Positions 1-7,573 are shown, numbered from the stretch's first letter. The stretch is 22,265 bases of DNA from an uncultured Collinsella sp. (GCA_900544065.1 UQTR01000026.1:1-22265), one strand, 5' to 3'. Notes: a model not told the origin generated them from the letters alone. Made by a program: numbers and translations.

Positions 1-597
1 CTCTATTACGCTGAGGGTCCCCAGATCGTCAAGACGTTCAAGGACTTGGGCTTTAAGGTCTTCCTCGACCTTAAGTTCCATGACATTCCGCATCAGGTGC
101 GCGGCGCTGCCCGCTCGGCCTCGCTTGCCGGTGCCGACCTGCTTTCGGTCCACGGCCTGGGCTCGGGCGCTATGCTCGCTGCCTGCCGTGAGGGTGCCGA
201 GGAGGCGCGCGAGGACCGCGCCAAGCTAGTCGCCATCACCGTGCTCACGAGCATGAATCAGGATGCCTTGAGCGAGATCGGCGTCGAGTCGCCCGTGGCC
301 GAGGAGGCCGCCCGCCTGGCAAAGCTCGCTCAGGCCAACGGCATCGACGGTATCGTGTGCTCGCCGATGGAGGCTCACGACATGCGTGAGCTGCTGGGTC
401 CTGATGCCCTGATCGTGACTCCGGGTGTGCGTCCGGTGGGTGCCGCCCTTGGTGACCAGTCCCGCGTGGCGACGCCTTCCCAGGCTATCGAGCGTGGCGC
501 AAGCCACATTGTGGTGGGCCGTCCCATCACCGGTACCGACGATCCGGTTGCCGCCTTTGACGCCATCGTCGCCGAGCTGGTCGAAAACGTCGCGTAA
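1..597 (+). CDS. pyrF: Orotidine 5'-phosphate decarboxylase, 5'-truncated by window edge
   Basis: This enzyme converts OMP to UMP, the last step of de novo pyrimidine synthesis in the cytoplasm. The reading frame is open from base 1 and begins LYYAEGPQIVKTF, so the N-terminus lies outside the window. The TTG at 46 is internal and is not a start. The family signature DLKFHDIP is at partial residues 23-30, with the catalytic lysine at K25. Near the C-terminus are the phosphate-binding segments TPGVRP and VVGRPIT. The visible 198 codons suggest that only a few dozen N-terminal residues are missing. The gene ends in TAA and is followed by a 239-base gap, so it probably closes an upstream pyrimidine operon. 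The assignment is firm from the motifs; the operon is inferred. Confidence 0.95.
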   Translation, partial: LYYAEGPQIVKTFKDLGFKVFLDLKFHDIPHQVRGAARSASLAGADLLSVHGLGSGAMLAACREGAEEAREDRAKLVAITVLTSMNQDALSEIGVESPVAEEAARLAKLAQANGIDGIVCSPMEAHDMRELLGPDALIVTPGVRPVGAALGDQSRVATPSQAIERGASHIVVGRPITGTDDPVAAFDAIVAELVENVA

Positions 598-642
598 AAG
601 ATTCCCCTAAGTCACCACTTTTGGGCTTCATTAGCACAAAAT

Positions 643-700
643 AGCCCCTGTGCCTGCGTAAACTTTCCCATCCTTTGTGTGGAATCGCAGGTCAGGGGCT
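643..700. repeat. Long imperfect inverted repeat downstream of pyrF
   Basis: AGCCCCTG (643-650) plus CCTGCG (653-658) pair with CGCAGG (686-691) plus CAGGGGCT (693-700). This gives 14 base pairs interrupted by a 2x1 internal loop and closed by a 27-base loop. There is no run of T after the right arm on the plus strand. Read on the minus strand, the stem is followed by ATTTTGTG, which is only weakly terminator-like. It could be a transcript-end structure for pyrF or part of a small RNA. Two similar words, ACTTTTGGGC (near 616) and AACTTTGGGC (near 702), flank it on the two sides. Confidence 0.55.
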
Positions 701-763
701 TAACTTTGGGCGCAGTATATTGCACTTTTTGCGGGTATCGTCTAACCTATGGAGCCGCGATTA

Positions 764-795
764 GGCATTTTGTACGTTCTACGTGCTAAAATGCC
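764..795. promoter_or_regulatory. Dyad overlapping the probable mihF promoter
   Basis: GGCATTTT (764-771) is perfectly complementary to AAAATGCC (788-795). Nested inside are ACGT (774-777) and ACGT (781-784), separated by TCT. The two-part dyad covers the presumed extended -10 element (TGCTAAAAT, 784-792) and the area just upstream. It could be an operator for the mihF operon. If transcription starts further upstream, it would instead be a leader hairpin. No known repressor motif was recognised. Confidence 0.5.
784..792 (+). promoter_or_regulatory. Probable extended -10 promoter of mihF-gmk-rpoZ-thiI
   Basis: TGCTAAAAT fits an extended -10 element (TGn followed by TAAAAT at 787-792). It would start transcription near 799, giving a leader of about 38 bases before the ATG at 837. 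No good -35 box lies at the usual spacing, which is tolerated for extended -10 promoters. A weaker alternative further up is TTGCAC (720-725), a 17-base spacer and TAACCT (743-748). Confidence 0.5.
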
Positions 796-836
796 AATTA
801 TTGAATCAGATATAACCCAACTATTTGGAGGTACGA

Positions 837-1145
837 ATGGCACTCCCTCAGCTTACCGACGAGCAGCGCAAGCAGGCTCTTGAGAAGGCTGCTGCCGCAC
901 GTCACGCCCGCGCTGAGCTTCGCGAGCAGATCAAGAAGGGCGAGAAGTCCCTCGAGTCCGTGCTCAACTCCGATGACCCCATCGCTTCCCGCATGAAGGT
1001 TTCCACCCTCATCGAGTCTCTCCCCGGTTATGGCAAGGCCAAGGCCGCCAAGATCATGGAGGAGCTCGGTATCTCCGCTACTCGTCGCGTCCAGGGCCTC
1101 GGCGTCCGTCAGCGCGAGCAGCTCCTCGAGCAGCTGACCAAATAA
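837..1145 (+). CDS. mihF: Integration host factor, actinobacterial type (MihF)
   Basis: This is a small basic nucleoid-associated DNA-binding protein of 102 residues, the actinobacterial integration host factor. It is unrelated in fold to the HU/IHF family. The N-terminal third is a charged helix rich in Ala, Arg and Lys. The C-terminal part (about 52-100) carries the conserved helix-two-turn-helix segment LPGYGKAKAAKIMEELGI followed by TRRVQGLG, the DNA-contacting region of the family. The start is the ATG at 837, preceded by a strong ribosome binding site GGAGG (827-831). A TTG at 825 would place that site inside the gene and was rejected. The gene leads an operon with gmk, rpoZ and thiI; the mihF-gmk pairing is common in actinobacteria. 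Confidence 0.93.
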   Translation: MALPQLTDEQRKQALEKAAAARHARAELREQIKKGEKSLESVLNSDDPIASRMKVSTLIESLPGYGKAKAAKIMEELGISATRRVQGLGVRQREQLLEQLTK

Positions 1146-1715
1146 GTGAGCGCTCAGGATTCCAAGCTCTTTGTGATTTCTGGACCGTCAGGCGCAGGTA
1201 AGGGTACTCTCGTCACTCGTGTGCGCGAGCGTCGCTCGAACCTGGGTCTGACGGTTTCGGCTACCACGCGAGCACCACGCAAAGGTGAGGTCGACGGCGT
1301 CAACTACTTTTTTCTGACGCGCGAGGAGTTCGACCGCCGCGTGGCAAACGGTGAGTTTGTTGAGTGGGCCGAGGTCCACGGTAACTGCTACGGCACGTTG
1401 GTGAGCGAGGTCACATCCAAGCTCGCCTCGGGCTCGTCTCTGATTTTGGAGATCGATGTCCAGGGCGCCCTGCAGGTGAAGGAGCGTTTCCCCGAGGCCG
1501 TGCTGATCTTTATCAAGCCGCCTTCGCTTGAGGTGCTCCGCGAGCGTCTAGTCGGTCGCGGTACCGAGACGCCCGAGACGATTGAGCTGCGTATGGCAAA
1601 CGCCGCCGATGAGCTTGCCCTTGCCGACCGCTACGACGACGTCGTGGTGAATGACGATCTCGACCGCGCGACCGATGAGCTCGTTCGCGTTCTCGATATG
1701 CATGAAAGGATCTGA
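1146..1715 (+). CDS. gmk: Guanylate kinase
   Basis: This cytoplasmic enzyme phosphorylates GMP to GDP with ATP, feeding GTP, dGTP and ppGpp pools. The 189-residue protein has the P-loop GPSGAGKGT at residues 13-21. The GMP-binding stretch follows (TTRAPRKGEVDGVNYFF, about residues 40-56), then EWAEVHGNCYGT and LEIDVQGALQV. Length and order match the family. The GTG start directly abuts the mihF stop codon with no good ribosome binding site of its own, so translational coupling is likely. RpoZ follows after 5 bases. Confidence 0.96.
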   Translation: MSAQDSKLFVISGPSGAGKGTLVTRVRERRSNLGLTVSATTRAPRKGEVDGVNYFFLTREEFDRRVANGEFVEWAEVHGNCYGTLVSEVTSKLASGSSLILEIDVQGALQVKERFPEAVLIFIKPPSLEVLRERLVGRGTETPETIELRMANAADELALADRYDDVVVNDDLDRATDELVRVLDMHERI

Positions 1716-1720
1716 GGTCC

Positions 1721-2002
1721 GTGTCCGTTGTAAAGCCTTGCATTGACGATCTTCTGGAGAAGACCGATCACAACCGCTTCCTGCTCGCTTCGCTTGCCTC
1801 CAAGCGCGCCTGCGACATCAATAGCATGCTGCGTGGCCAGCACAACCGCGTTCTTGCCGTCCAGGATGTCGATGACATCACCATCGGGCTTTCCGGTGCC
1901 GATACCATCTCGATGGCTATGGACGAGATTGTCGATGGCGACATCTCTTATGACGAGGCCCGTTACGAGAAGGCGCTCGGCCACAAGGTTGCTGAAGCCT
2001 AA
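1721..2002 (+). CDS. rpoZ: DNA-directed RNA polymerase omega subunit
   Basis: This 93-residue protein binds and helps assemble the beta' subunit of RNA polymerase. The conserved core is present: IDDLLEKTDHNRFLLASLASKRACDIN near the N-terminus, corresponding to the family's RY/RF-L-A-KRA motif. The C-terminal half is acidic, with DISYDEARYEKAL. The start is GTG at 1721, with AAAGGA (1705-1710) upstream in the end of gmk. The gene sits between gmk and thiI with gaps of 5 and 0 bases, so it is cotranscribed with them. The gmk-rpoZ order is widely conserved. Confidence 0.93.
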   Translation: MSVVKPCIDDLLEKTDHNRFLLASLASKRACDINSMLRGQHNRVLAVQDVDDITIGLSGADTISMAMDEIVDGDISYDEARYEKALGHKVAEA

Positions 2003-3247
2003 ATGGCGGCTCGCGTCTGCCTAGTCCACTATCACGAGGTTGGGCTGAAGGGCAAGAACCGCGCACATTTTGAGCATATCCTCATGGATAACATTAAGGC
2101 GGCCTTGGCCGCCTTTTCCGTGAACGCCGTGTCTCGAATTTCCGGTTATATCCTCGTGACCTTTAACGAGCATCAGGCCGACGAGGCGGCGCGTGTCATC
2201 CGCACCGTCCCCGGCGTTGCCCGTGTGTCTTTGGCGTATCACACCAACCGCGACCCGCAGGAGTACTGCGCCGCCGCCGTGAAGGCGCTGCGCGAGTTTG
2301 GTTCCTTCGATTCGTTTAAGGTGCACGCCAAGCGCTCCAATACTGACTATGAGCTCACCTCGATCGATATCAATCGTCAGGTGGGCGAGGTGCTGTGTGA
2401 GGCCTTTCCCGATAAAAAGGTTCAAATGCACGACCCCGATGCGATGGTGCACGTACTGGTGGTCCAGGGTAGCGTTTATGTGTACGCGCGCTCCGAGCGC
2501 GGCGTGGGCGGTCTGCCGGTGGGTTCTGCCGGCAAGGTCGTGACGCTGCTGTCGTCGGGTATCGATTCTCCGGTGGCGACTTGGATGCTCGCGCGTCGCG
2601 GCGCGGTCTGCGTGCCGGTGCATTTCTCCGGTCGTCCGCAGACGCCCGATACGAGCGAGTATTTGGTGCAGGACATCATCCGTGCGCTTGAGCCGGGTGT
2701 CCAGATCGGCCGCCTGTACGTGGTGCCGTTTGGCGACTGCCAGCGTGAGATTTCGGTCACCTGTCCCAGCAACCTGCGCGTGATCATGTATCGCCGCATT
2801 ATGTATTCGGTTGCCGAGCGCATTGCACACATCGAGGGTGCCAGGGCCATCGTTACGGGCGAATCGCTTGGGCAGGTTGCCTCCCAAACGCTTGAGAACA
2901 TCATGGCCGTCAACGAAGCCGTGAAGATTCCCGTGTTCCGTCCTCTCATCGGTTCGGACAAGCAGGAGATCATCGCACGCGCCGAGGAGATCGGTACGTT
3001 CGATATCTCGACTGAGGCCGCTCCCGACTGCTGCACGCTGTTTATGCCGCGCCGTCCCGAGACGCACGCTAAACTCGATGCCGTGCATGAGGCCTGGGAG
3101 TTGTTCGATCATGAGGAGATGATTGAGCGCCTGCTCAAGCAGACCGAGTACATCGACTTCGAGAGCAACACATATAAGGCCCCTAAGACCTTAAAACGCA
3201 AACATTCGGAGCTTGCTCCGCGTGAGATTTACCAAGATCACGAGTAA
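2003..3247 (+). CDS. thiI: tRNA 4-thiouridine sulfurtransferase ThiI
   Basis: ThiI adenylates U8 of tRNA and transfers sulfur to make 4-thiouridine; in some bacteria it also supplies sulfur for thiamine synthesis. The 414-residue protein begins with the N-terminal ferredoxin-like region (EVGLKGKNR, 12-20). The THUMP domain covers about residues 60-165. The ATP-pyrophosphatase domain has the PP-loop SSGIDSPVA at 184-192 and the later family motif DCCTLFMPRRPETHAKL. No C-terminal rhodanese domain is present, unlike the 482-residue E. coli protein. A separate sulfur carrier, probably a cysteine desulfurase partner, must therefore deliver sulfur. The ATG directly follows the rpoZ stop codon. This is the last gene of the operon and a terminator follows. 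Confidence 0.94.
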   Translation: MAARVCLVHYHEVGLKGKNRAHFEHILMDNIKAALAAFSVNAVSRISGYILVTFNEHQADEAARVIRTVPGVARVSLAYHTNRDPQEYCAAAVKALREFGSFDSFKVHAKRSNTDYELTSIDINRQVGEVLCEAFPDKKVQMHDPDAMVHVLVVQGSVYVYARSERGVGGLPVGSAGKVVTLLSSGIDSPVATWMLARRGAVCVPVHFSGRPQTPDTSEYLVQDIIRALEPGVQIGRLYVVPFGDCQREISVTCPSNLRVIMYRRIMYSVAERIAHIEGARAIVTGESLGQVASQTLENIMAVNEAVKIPVFRPLIGSDKQEIIARAEEIGTFDISTEAAPDCCTLFMPRRPETHAKLDAVHEAWELFDHEEMIERLLKQTEYIDFESNTYKAPKTLKRKHSELAPREIYQDHE

Positions 3248-3257
3248 ATTTGTGCAT

Positions 3258-3290
3258 AGACCGACGATGCGCCTGTATCGTCGGTCTTTT
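3258..3290 (+). terminator. Intrinsic terminator after thiI
   Basis: AGACCGACGAT (3258-3268) and ATCGTCGGTCT (3277-3287) form a perfect 11-base-pair stem with an 8-base loop. A short T run (3287-3290) follows. It lies 11 bases past the thiI stop codon and separates the mihF operon from the com genes. Confidence 0.9.
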
Positions 3291-3315
3291 GCTATCTGGG
3301 CATTTTGCGACTAAG

Positions 3316-3382
3316 TGTTCATTTGTCGACGTGTGCCTGAATAAATGGACAGATTTGTGCAAGGTTTTGGTCAGCTTTTGGT
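3316..3382. promoter_or_regulatory. Repeats in the comEA upstream region, possible regulatory sites
   Basis: TGTTCATTT (3316-3324) and AAATGGACA (3343-3351) form a 9-base dyad with one G-T mismatch. Downstream, TTTTGGT occurs twice (3365-3371 and 3376-3382) with an 11-base period, one helical turn. I find no convincing -10/-35 pair in this gap. These could be binding sites for a regulator of competence genes, but chance is possible in this locally AT-rich spacer. Confidence 0.3.
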
Positions 3383-3460
3383 TTGACCGCGAAAACTGGT
3401 GTGGACGTGCGGAAGCTGCGGCGTTCGTTTCCTGACACGATGGTGTTGGGAGGTTTTGCT

Positions 3461-4174
3461 ATGGCGCAGCGCGAACAACACGAACGAGTCAAAAAGATGG
3501 ACCGCTGGGCGGGCAAACTGCTCGGTCATAAGGCAGTGGTGATGGCGATACTGGTCGTCATTGCGATGGCGAGTGGACTGGCAATGGCGAACTTTGGCGG
3601 CGGTGCCGGCGGTGTGTCGTTTGAGCGCACTGATGGTTCGGGCACGTTAGTGGAGCCGGGATCCGGCGATGCTTCGAGTGGAAAGACATCTGAAGGCTCT
3701 TCGCCTAAGGCGTCTGCCGCGGCAGAGGTCTATGTCGATGTTGATGGCGCCGTGGTGTCACCCGGTGTATATCGCCTTAAAGACGGGGCGCGGGTGGCTC
3801 AGGCGATTGATGCCGCCGGCGGGCTGGCGCCCGAAGCAGACGTTACGGGGCTTAATCGTGCATCCAAGGTCACTGATGGACAAAAAATTCACGTTCCAAC
3901 GGTAGGGGAGCAGCAGGTGTCCATTGCGGAAGCCGGTGTTGATGGTGGGACTTCCGCATCATCAGGCGTCGGTGGCGCAACAGGCCTAGTAAACATTAAT
4001 ACGGCAAGCTCGGCAGAGCTGCAGACGCTCTCGGGAATCGGTCCCTCAATGGCACAGTCGATTATCGATGAGCGGACAAAGAACGGTGCTTTTGCTTCGG
4101 TTGACGATCTGATGCGCGTGTCGGGAATCGGCGAGAAGAAGCTTGCCAAAATCAAAGATTGCATCTGCGTATGA
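3461..4174 (+). CDS. comEA: Competence protein ComEA, membrane-anchored DNA receptor
   Basis: This DNA-binding protein of the transformation machinery hands incoming DNA to the ComEC channel on the outer face of the membrane. The 237-residue protein has a short cytoplasmic N-terminus and one membrane helix (about 24-44). A Gly/Ser-rich linker follows, then an SLBB domain (89-147, VYVDVDGAVVSPGVYRL...). The C-terminus is a double helix-hairpin-helix DNA-binding domain (176-235) with NINTAS, LSGIGPSMAQSII and VSGIGEKKLAKI. The start is the ATG at 3461, placed by GGGAGG (3448-3453). Upstream TTG and ATG codons lack a ribosome binding site. It overlaps comEC by ATGA, so the two are coupled. Confidence 0.93.
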   Translation: MAQREQHERVKKMDRWAGKLLGHKAVVMAILVVIAMASGLAMANFGGGAGGVSFERTDGSGTLVEPGSGDASSGKTSEGSSPKASAAAEVYVDVDGAVVSPGVYRLKDGARVAQAIDAAGGLAPEADVTGLNRASKVTDGQKIHVPTVGEQQVSIAEAGVDGGTSASSGVGGATGLVNINTASSAELQTLSGIGPSMAQSIIDERTKNGAFASVDDLMRVSGIGEKKLAKIKDCICV

Positions 4175-6474
4175 GTGCGACCGAGCGAGAGCACGTGATG
4201 CCTCCGCGGCCCCTGATTCCGTGGACGATGGCCCTGTGTGCCGGCATGTGCGTGAGCTGCGCCTTGGTGCTCAGCATAGCCGCTGATGCGCTGCTGAGGG
4301 AGCGGGCGACGGCGGTCGGGCCGCTATGGGCCATTCCCGTTGCGGCAGCGGTTTTCGTTGTGCTGGCTCACTCTTGTGCGAGGCTTGCCCCTTTGAAGCG
4401 GTGGCTGTATGCCGCGTCCGTCGGTCTCATAGCAGGTGCGTTCGTTTCGGCGTGGTGGGCCGTGGGTGCGCTCAACGCCTCGAAGACGCTCGACGGTCGA
4501 GCGGCAAGCAGTCTCGAGTTTGTCGTGCAGGGTGACCCATCCATAAATGACGACGTGTATTCCTATACCTGCGAGGCACGCTCGGACGGTAAGAACTTGG
4601 CAACGGTTCGCCTATCGTGTGACCGTGAGTTTAAGGTCGGGGCGCACGTGCGTGTTATCGGTCGCGTGTCACGTTTTGAGAACGATGCGTATGGACGATC
4701 GCGCGTGCTTCGAGGCGAGGTGCGCAAGGTTAAAGCCGTTCGGATTGTGTCGGTCGATGAGGGTTCTCCGAGGCCGCTGCTTCGGCTGCGAAATGGGCTG
4801 CTTGCGTCCATCGCGCCTGCGACCGACCCGGCGCGTGCGCTCATAGCCGGTGTCGTCTGCGGTCGTTCGGCCGAGCTGCGCGCCCAGCCGGCGGGCGACT
4901 GGTTTTCGGTGACGGGAACGGCGCATCTTATCGCAGTCTCGGGCAGCCATTTGGCTATCGTGGGGTTTGTAATCGAGGGTGTATTGCAAAAGACTCGGTG
5001 CTCACGTGGTCTTCAGCGGGCGATATTGGCGATAACGCTTGTGGGCTACGCTGCCTTTACGGGCGCGTCTCCCTCGGCCGTGCGCGCGTGCTGCATGGTG
5101 TTCGTGACGCTTGTCGTAAACGGCGCGGGGCGTCGTCGGCACGGCCTTTCGGCACTCTTCGTAACCATGTCCATCTTTGTGCTACTGCGGCCGACGGTGC
5201 TGTTCGAGATGGGCTTTCAGCTTTCATGCGCCAGCGTCTTAGCCATTCTGTGCTTTTGTCCCTATGCGACCTACGCGTTGGGTGAGCTAGGTGTGCCATC
5301 GGGCGTTGCCAGCGTGCTTTCCGTCACGCTGTGCTCGCAACTGGCGACACTTCCCATTACCATTCCTGCCTTCGGTACATTCTCGCTCATTGCTCCGTTG
5401 GCAAATGCGGTCATCGGTCCGGTGGTGAGCGTTCTGCTCGCTGTGTCGATCGCGCTGGCTCCCTTTTCGCTCGTGGGACCGTTGCGGACTTGGGCGCTCG
5501 TTGTGCCCATGATTGCCGCCCGTTGCGCGCTGTTCTTCGAGCAGCTGTTTGCCGCCGTGCCGGGTGCATACGTGAGCGTGCCGCCCGATAGCATGTGGAT
5601 TTACCTAGTGCCGTGTTTTCTGGCGGTTCTGCTGGTCTGGTGGCCGCGTCCCCGTGCACGTCCTATGGCGGTGGGGCTTGCATTCCTGATGCTCTTGGCT
5701 GCGATTCCGTACGTCTATTGGGATCGATTCGCTCCGCCTTCGGTGACGGTGCTCGATGTGGGCCAGGCCGATGCGATTCTTATCCGCCAAGGCGGCGCAG
5801 TAGCTCTCGTCGACTGCGGGCTCGACGAGCGTGTGGTTGCGGCGTTGGTTCGCAATAACGTGCACCATATCGATGCCGTCTTTGTGACGCATTGGGATGA
5901 GGACCACTGGGGTGGTTTGCCTGCCGTGCTCGAACAGTTTTCGGTCGGAACGATTGCCGTGGCGGCGGATGCGCTGGAGGATGCTCCTGCCGAGGTACTG
6001 AACCGACCTGGCGTGGAGTATCGGCAGGTGCGCCGTGGGGATACGATCGACATCGGCTCATTTTGCGCCCGCGTGATGTGGCCATTCGAGTCCGTGGATG
6101 GCGAGGGAAATGAGGACTCGCTTGTCCTGCTGCTCTCTTATGTTCAGGAAGGCAAGGGCCTGCGAATACTTCTCACCGGTGATGCCGAGCTCGACCAAGA
6201 GCGGGAATTCGTGCAGGAGGTGGGGGACATCGATGTCCTTAAACTTGGGCATCACGGCTCCAAGGTTTCAGTCGATGGCGAGTTGCTGGACGTCCTGAAG
6301 CCCGAGCTTTCCCTCGCAAGCGCCGGTGAGGGGAATCGATACGGCCATCCGTCCGATGCCTGCATCGATGCCGTTAAAGAAGCGGGTGGTGTGTTCTCGT
6401 GTACCATCGAACACGGCGACATTACCGTCACACCGACTGCGAATGGCTTTGCGATGCGATGCCAGCGACCGTGA
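4171..6474 (+). CDS. comEC: ComEC/Rec2 family DNA uptake channel with metallo-hydrolase domain
   Basis: This inner-membrane channel brings single-stranded DNA into the cytoplasm during transformation. The 767-residue protein starts with membrane helices and an OB-like region (DUF4131 type, about 20-190). The Competence-family multi-helix core follows (about 215-500), including GTAHLIAVSGSHLAIVG. The C-terminal metallo-beta-lactamase-like domain begins near 525 (VTVLDVGQADAILI). It carries THWDEDHWGG at 573-582, LTGDAE, and GHHGSK at 693-698, so likely metal ligands are kept. The ATG at 4171 overlaps the comEA stop codon by 4 bases; an internal ATG at 4198 is a weaker alternative. The domain order matches full-length ComEC. 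Whether the cell is competent cannot be judged from this window. Confidence 0.93.
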   Translation: MSATEREHVMPPRPLIPWTMALCAGMCVSCALVLSIAADALLRERATAVGPLWAIPVAAAVFVVLAHSCARLAPLKRWLYAASVGLIAGAFVSAWWAVGALNASKTLDGRAASSLEFVVQGDPSINDDVYSYTCEARSDGKNLATVRLSCDREFKVGAHVRVIGRVSRFENDAYGRSRVLRGEVRKVKAVRIVSVDEGSPRPLLRLRNGLLASIAPATDPARALIAGVVCGRSAELRAQPAGDWFSVTGTAHLIAVSGSHLAIVGFVIEGVLQKTRCSRGLQRAILAITLVGYAAFTGASPSAVRACCMVFVTLVVNGAGRRRHGLSALFVTMSIFVLLRPTVLFEMGFQLSCASVLAILCFCPYATYALGELGVPSGVASVLSVTLCSQLATLPITIPAFGTFSLIAPLANAVIGPVVSVLLAVSIALAPFSLVGPLRTWALVVPMIAARCALFFEQLFAAVPGAYVSVPPDSMWIYLVPCFLAVLLVWWPRPRARPMAVGLAFLMLLAAIPYVYWDRFAPPSVTVLDVGQADAILIRQGGAVALVDCGLDERVVAALVRNNVHHIDAVFVTHWDEDHWGGLPAVLEQFSVGTIAVAADALEDAPAEVLNRPGVEYRQVRRGDTIDIGSFCARVMWPFESVDGEGNEDSLVLLLSYVQEGKGLRILLTGDAELDQEREFVQEVGDIDVLKLGHHGSKVSVDGELLDVLKPELSLASAGEGNRYGHPSDACIDAVKEAGGVFSCTIEHGDITVTPTANGFAMRCQRP

Positions 6475-6482
6475 CGACGTCG

Positions 6483-6512
6483 TTGGCGTGTGGTGGGCCC
6501 CTGGGCTAAAAT
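6483..6512 (+). promoter_or_regulatory. Probable holA promoter
   Basis: TTGGCG (6483-6488), an 18-base spacer and TAAAAT (6507-6512) form a plausible promoter just past the comEC stop codon. The -10 box is preceded by TGGGC, similar to other probable promoters in this window. Transcription would start near 6519, giving a leader of about 34 bases. This also explains why the in-frame GTG at 6490, inside the promoter, is not the real start. Confidence 0.5.
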
Positions 6513-6552
6513 GGCACGGAACGAATACGAAGGCCTGCGGGAGGGGAGCGCA

Positions 6553-7515
6553 ATGTCCGAAACCGGTTTGCTGCCGGCATATCTGATCGTCGGTACCGAC
6601 GGAGTTAAGCGCGACCACGCCGTCTCGCGTATGAAAGCGCGTCTGGAAAAATCGGGTATGGTCGAGTTCAACCTCGACGAGCGAGACATGACCAAGGACC
6701 CCGATATCGAGTCCATTATCGGATCGCTCAACACCTTTCCGATGGGCAGCGAGTTTCGTCTGGTAATCCTCGATGGCTGCTCAAAGCTCGCCAAGGCGGT
6801 CTCGGAGCCGCTCGTTGGGTATCTGGCGAGTCCCAGCCCAACAACGGTCTGCCTCATCATCGCCGACTCACTTGCCAAGAATACGCGCCTGTATAAGGCA
6901 ATCGCCAAGATCGACAAGAAGGCTATCGTCGATTGCTCGGGTACCAAGCGCTGGGAACTGCCGCGCCGTGTTCAGCAGATGGCGACGCAGCGCGGTAAGT
7001 CGATTTCGACGGCGGCCGCCGAGGAGCTCGTCTCGCGTTCGGGCGAAAACACGCGCATGCTCGATAACGACTTGGCTAAGCTTGCCCAGATGGTCGAGTC
7101 GCCCCAGATTGAACTTGCCGATGTTGAGCGCTGGATTGTACGTACGGCCGAGATCCAACCCTGGGACTTCCTCAACGCCGTCTCGGCTCGCGATATGCGG
7201 CGTTCGCTCGAGCTCTTTAAGCTCCTGCCCTCCAAGAGCTACGTGTGGACTTACACATTGCTGTGCGGTCGCATTCGCGAGCTTATCGTCGCCAAGGCGC
7301 TCGACGCGCGTGGGCAGGGTCGCGAGCTGGCCGCAACGCTCAAGCTCCAGTCCTGGCAGGTCAAGAATCACCTTACCTGGGCGCGTCGTTTTTCGATGAC
7401 CGAGCTCGTCGCAGCGCTCGAGGGTGCCGTTGATGTGGAGCTCGCGCTCAAGGGTTCGGCCGATTCTCAGACGGCGCTTTTGCTCTGGATTACGAACATC
7501 TTGAGAAAATCGTGA
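6553..7515 (+). CDS. holA: DNA polymerase III delta subunit
   Basis: HolA is the clamp-loader subunit that opens the beta sliding clamp. The 320-residue protein shows the family layout. An N-terminal AAA+-like domain lacks a working P-loop (PAYLIVGTDGVKRDHAV, then FRLVILDGCSKL). A middle lid domain contains AAEELVSRSGENTRMLDNDLAKLAQ. The C-terminal collar region (about 195-320) has WDFLNAVSARDMRRSLEL and W-V-KNHLTWARRFS. The start is the ATG at 6553, following a purine-rich binding site (GGGAGGGGAG). The ORF extended to 6490 would include the promoter. HolA between comEC and rpsT is a widely conserved order. Confidence 0.92.
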   Translation: MSETGLLPAYLIVGTDGVKRDHAVSRMKARLEKSGMVEFNLDERDMTKDPDIESIIGSLNTFPMGSEFRLVILDGCSKLAKAVSEPLVGYLASPSPTTVCLIIADSLAKNTRLYKAIAKIDKKAIVDCSGTKRWELPRRVQQMATQRGKSISTAAAEELVSRSGENTRMLDNDLAKLAQMVESPQIELADVERWIVRTAEIQPWDFLNAVSARDMRRSLELFKLLPSKSYVWTYTLLCGRIRELIVAKALDARGQGRELAATLKLQSWQVKNHLTWARRFSMTELVAALEGAVDVELALKGSADSQTALLLWITNILRKS

Positions 7516-7564
7516 TGATACCTGCCTATTTGACAAATTCGTTCTATCCCTTTGAGAGGGAGCG

Positions 7565-7573
7565 TGCTATAGT
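7565..7573 (+). promoter_or_regulatory. Probable extended -10 promoter of rpsT
   Basis: TGCTATAGT is a good extended -10 element (TATAGT at 7568-7573). Transcription would start near 7580 and give a 69-base leader for rpsT. A perfect TTGACA (7530-7535) lies upstream but 32 bases away, too far to be its -35 box. Confidence 0.6.

Noticed and set aside
631..637. TTAGCAC as half of a CIRCE heat-shock operator
   Set aside because: The inverted partner GAGTGCTAA is absent and the site is not near the chaperone genes.
2021..3112. 363-residue minus-strand frame opposite thiI
   Set aside because: It has no domain signal and lies wholly within thiI.
3250..3435. 61-codon plus-strand frame between thiI and comEA
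   Set aside because: It starts inside the terminator stem, is rich in Cys and Trp, lacks a ribosome binding site and resembles no known small protein.
7530..7535. Perfect TTGACA as the -35 box of rpsT
   Set aside because: It is 32 bases from the TATAGT box, and no -10-like sequence lies 16-18 bases downstream.
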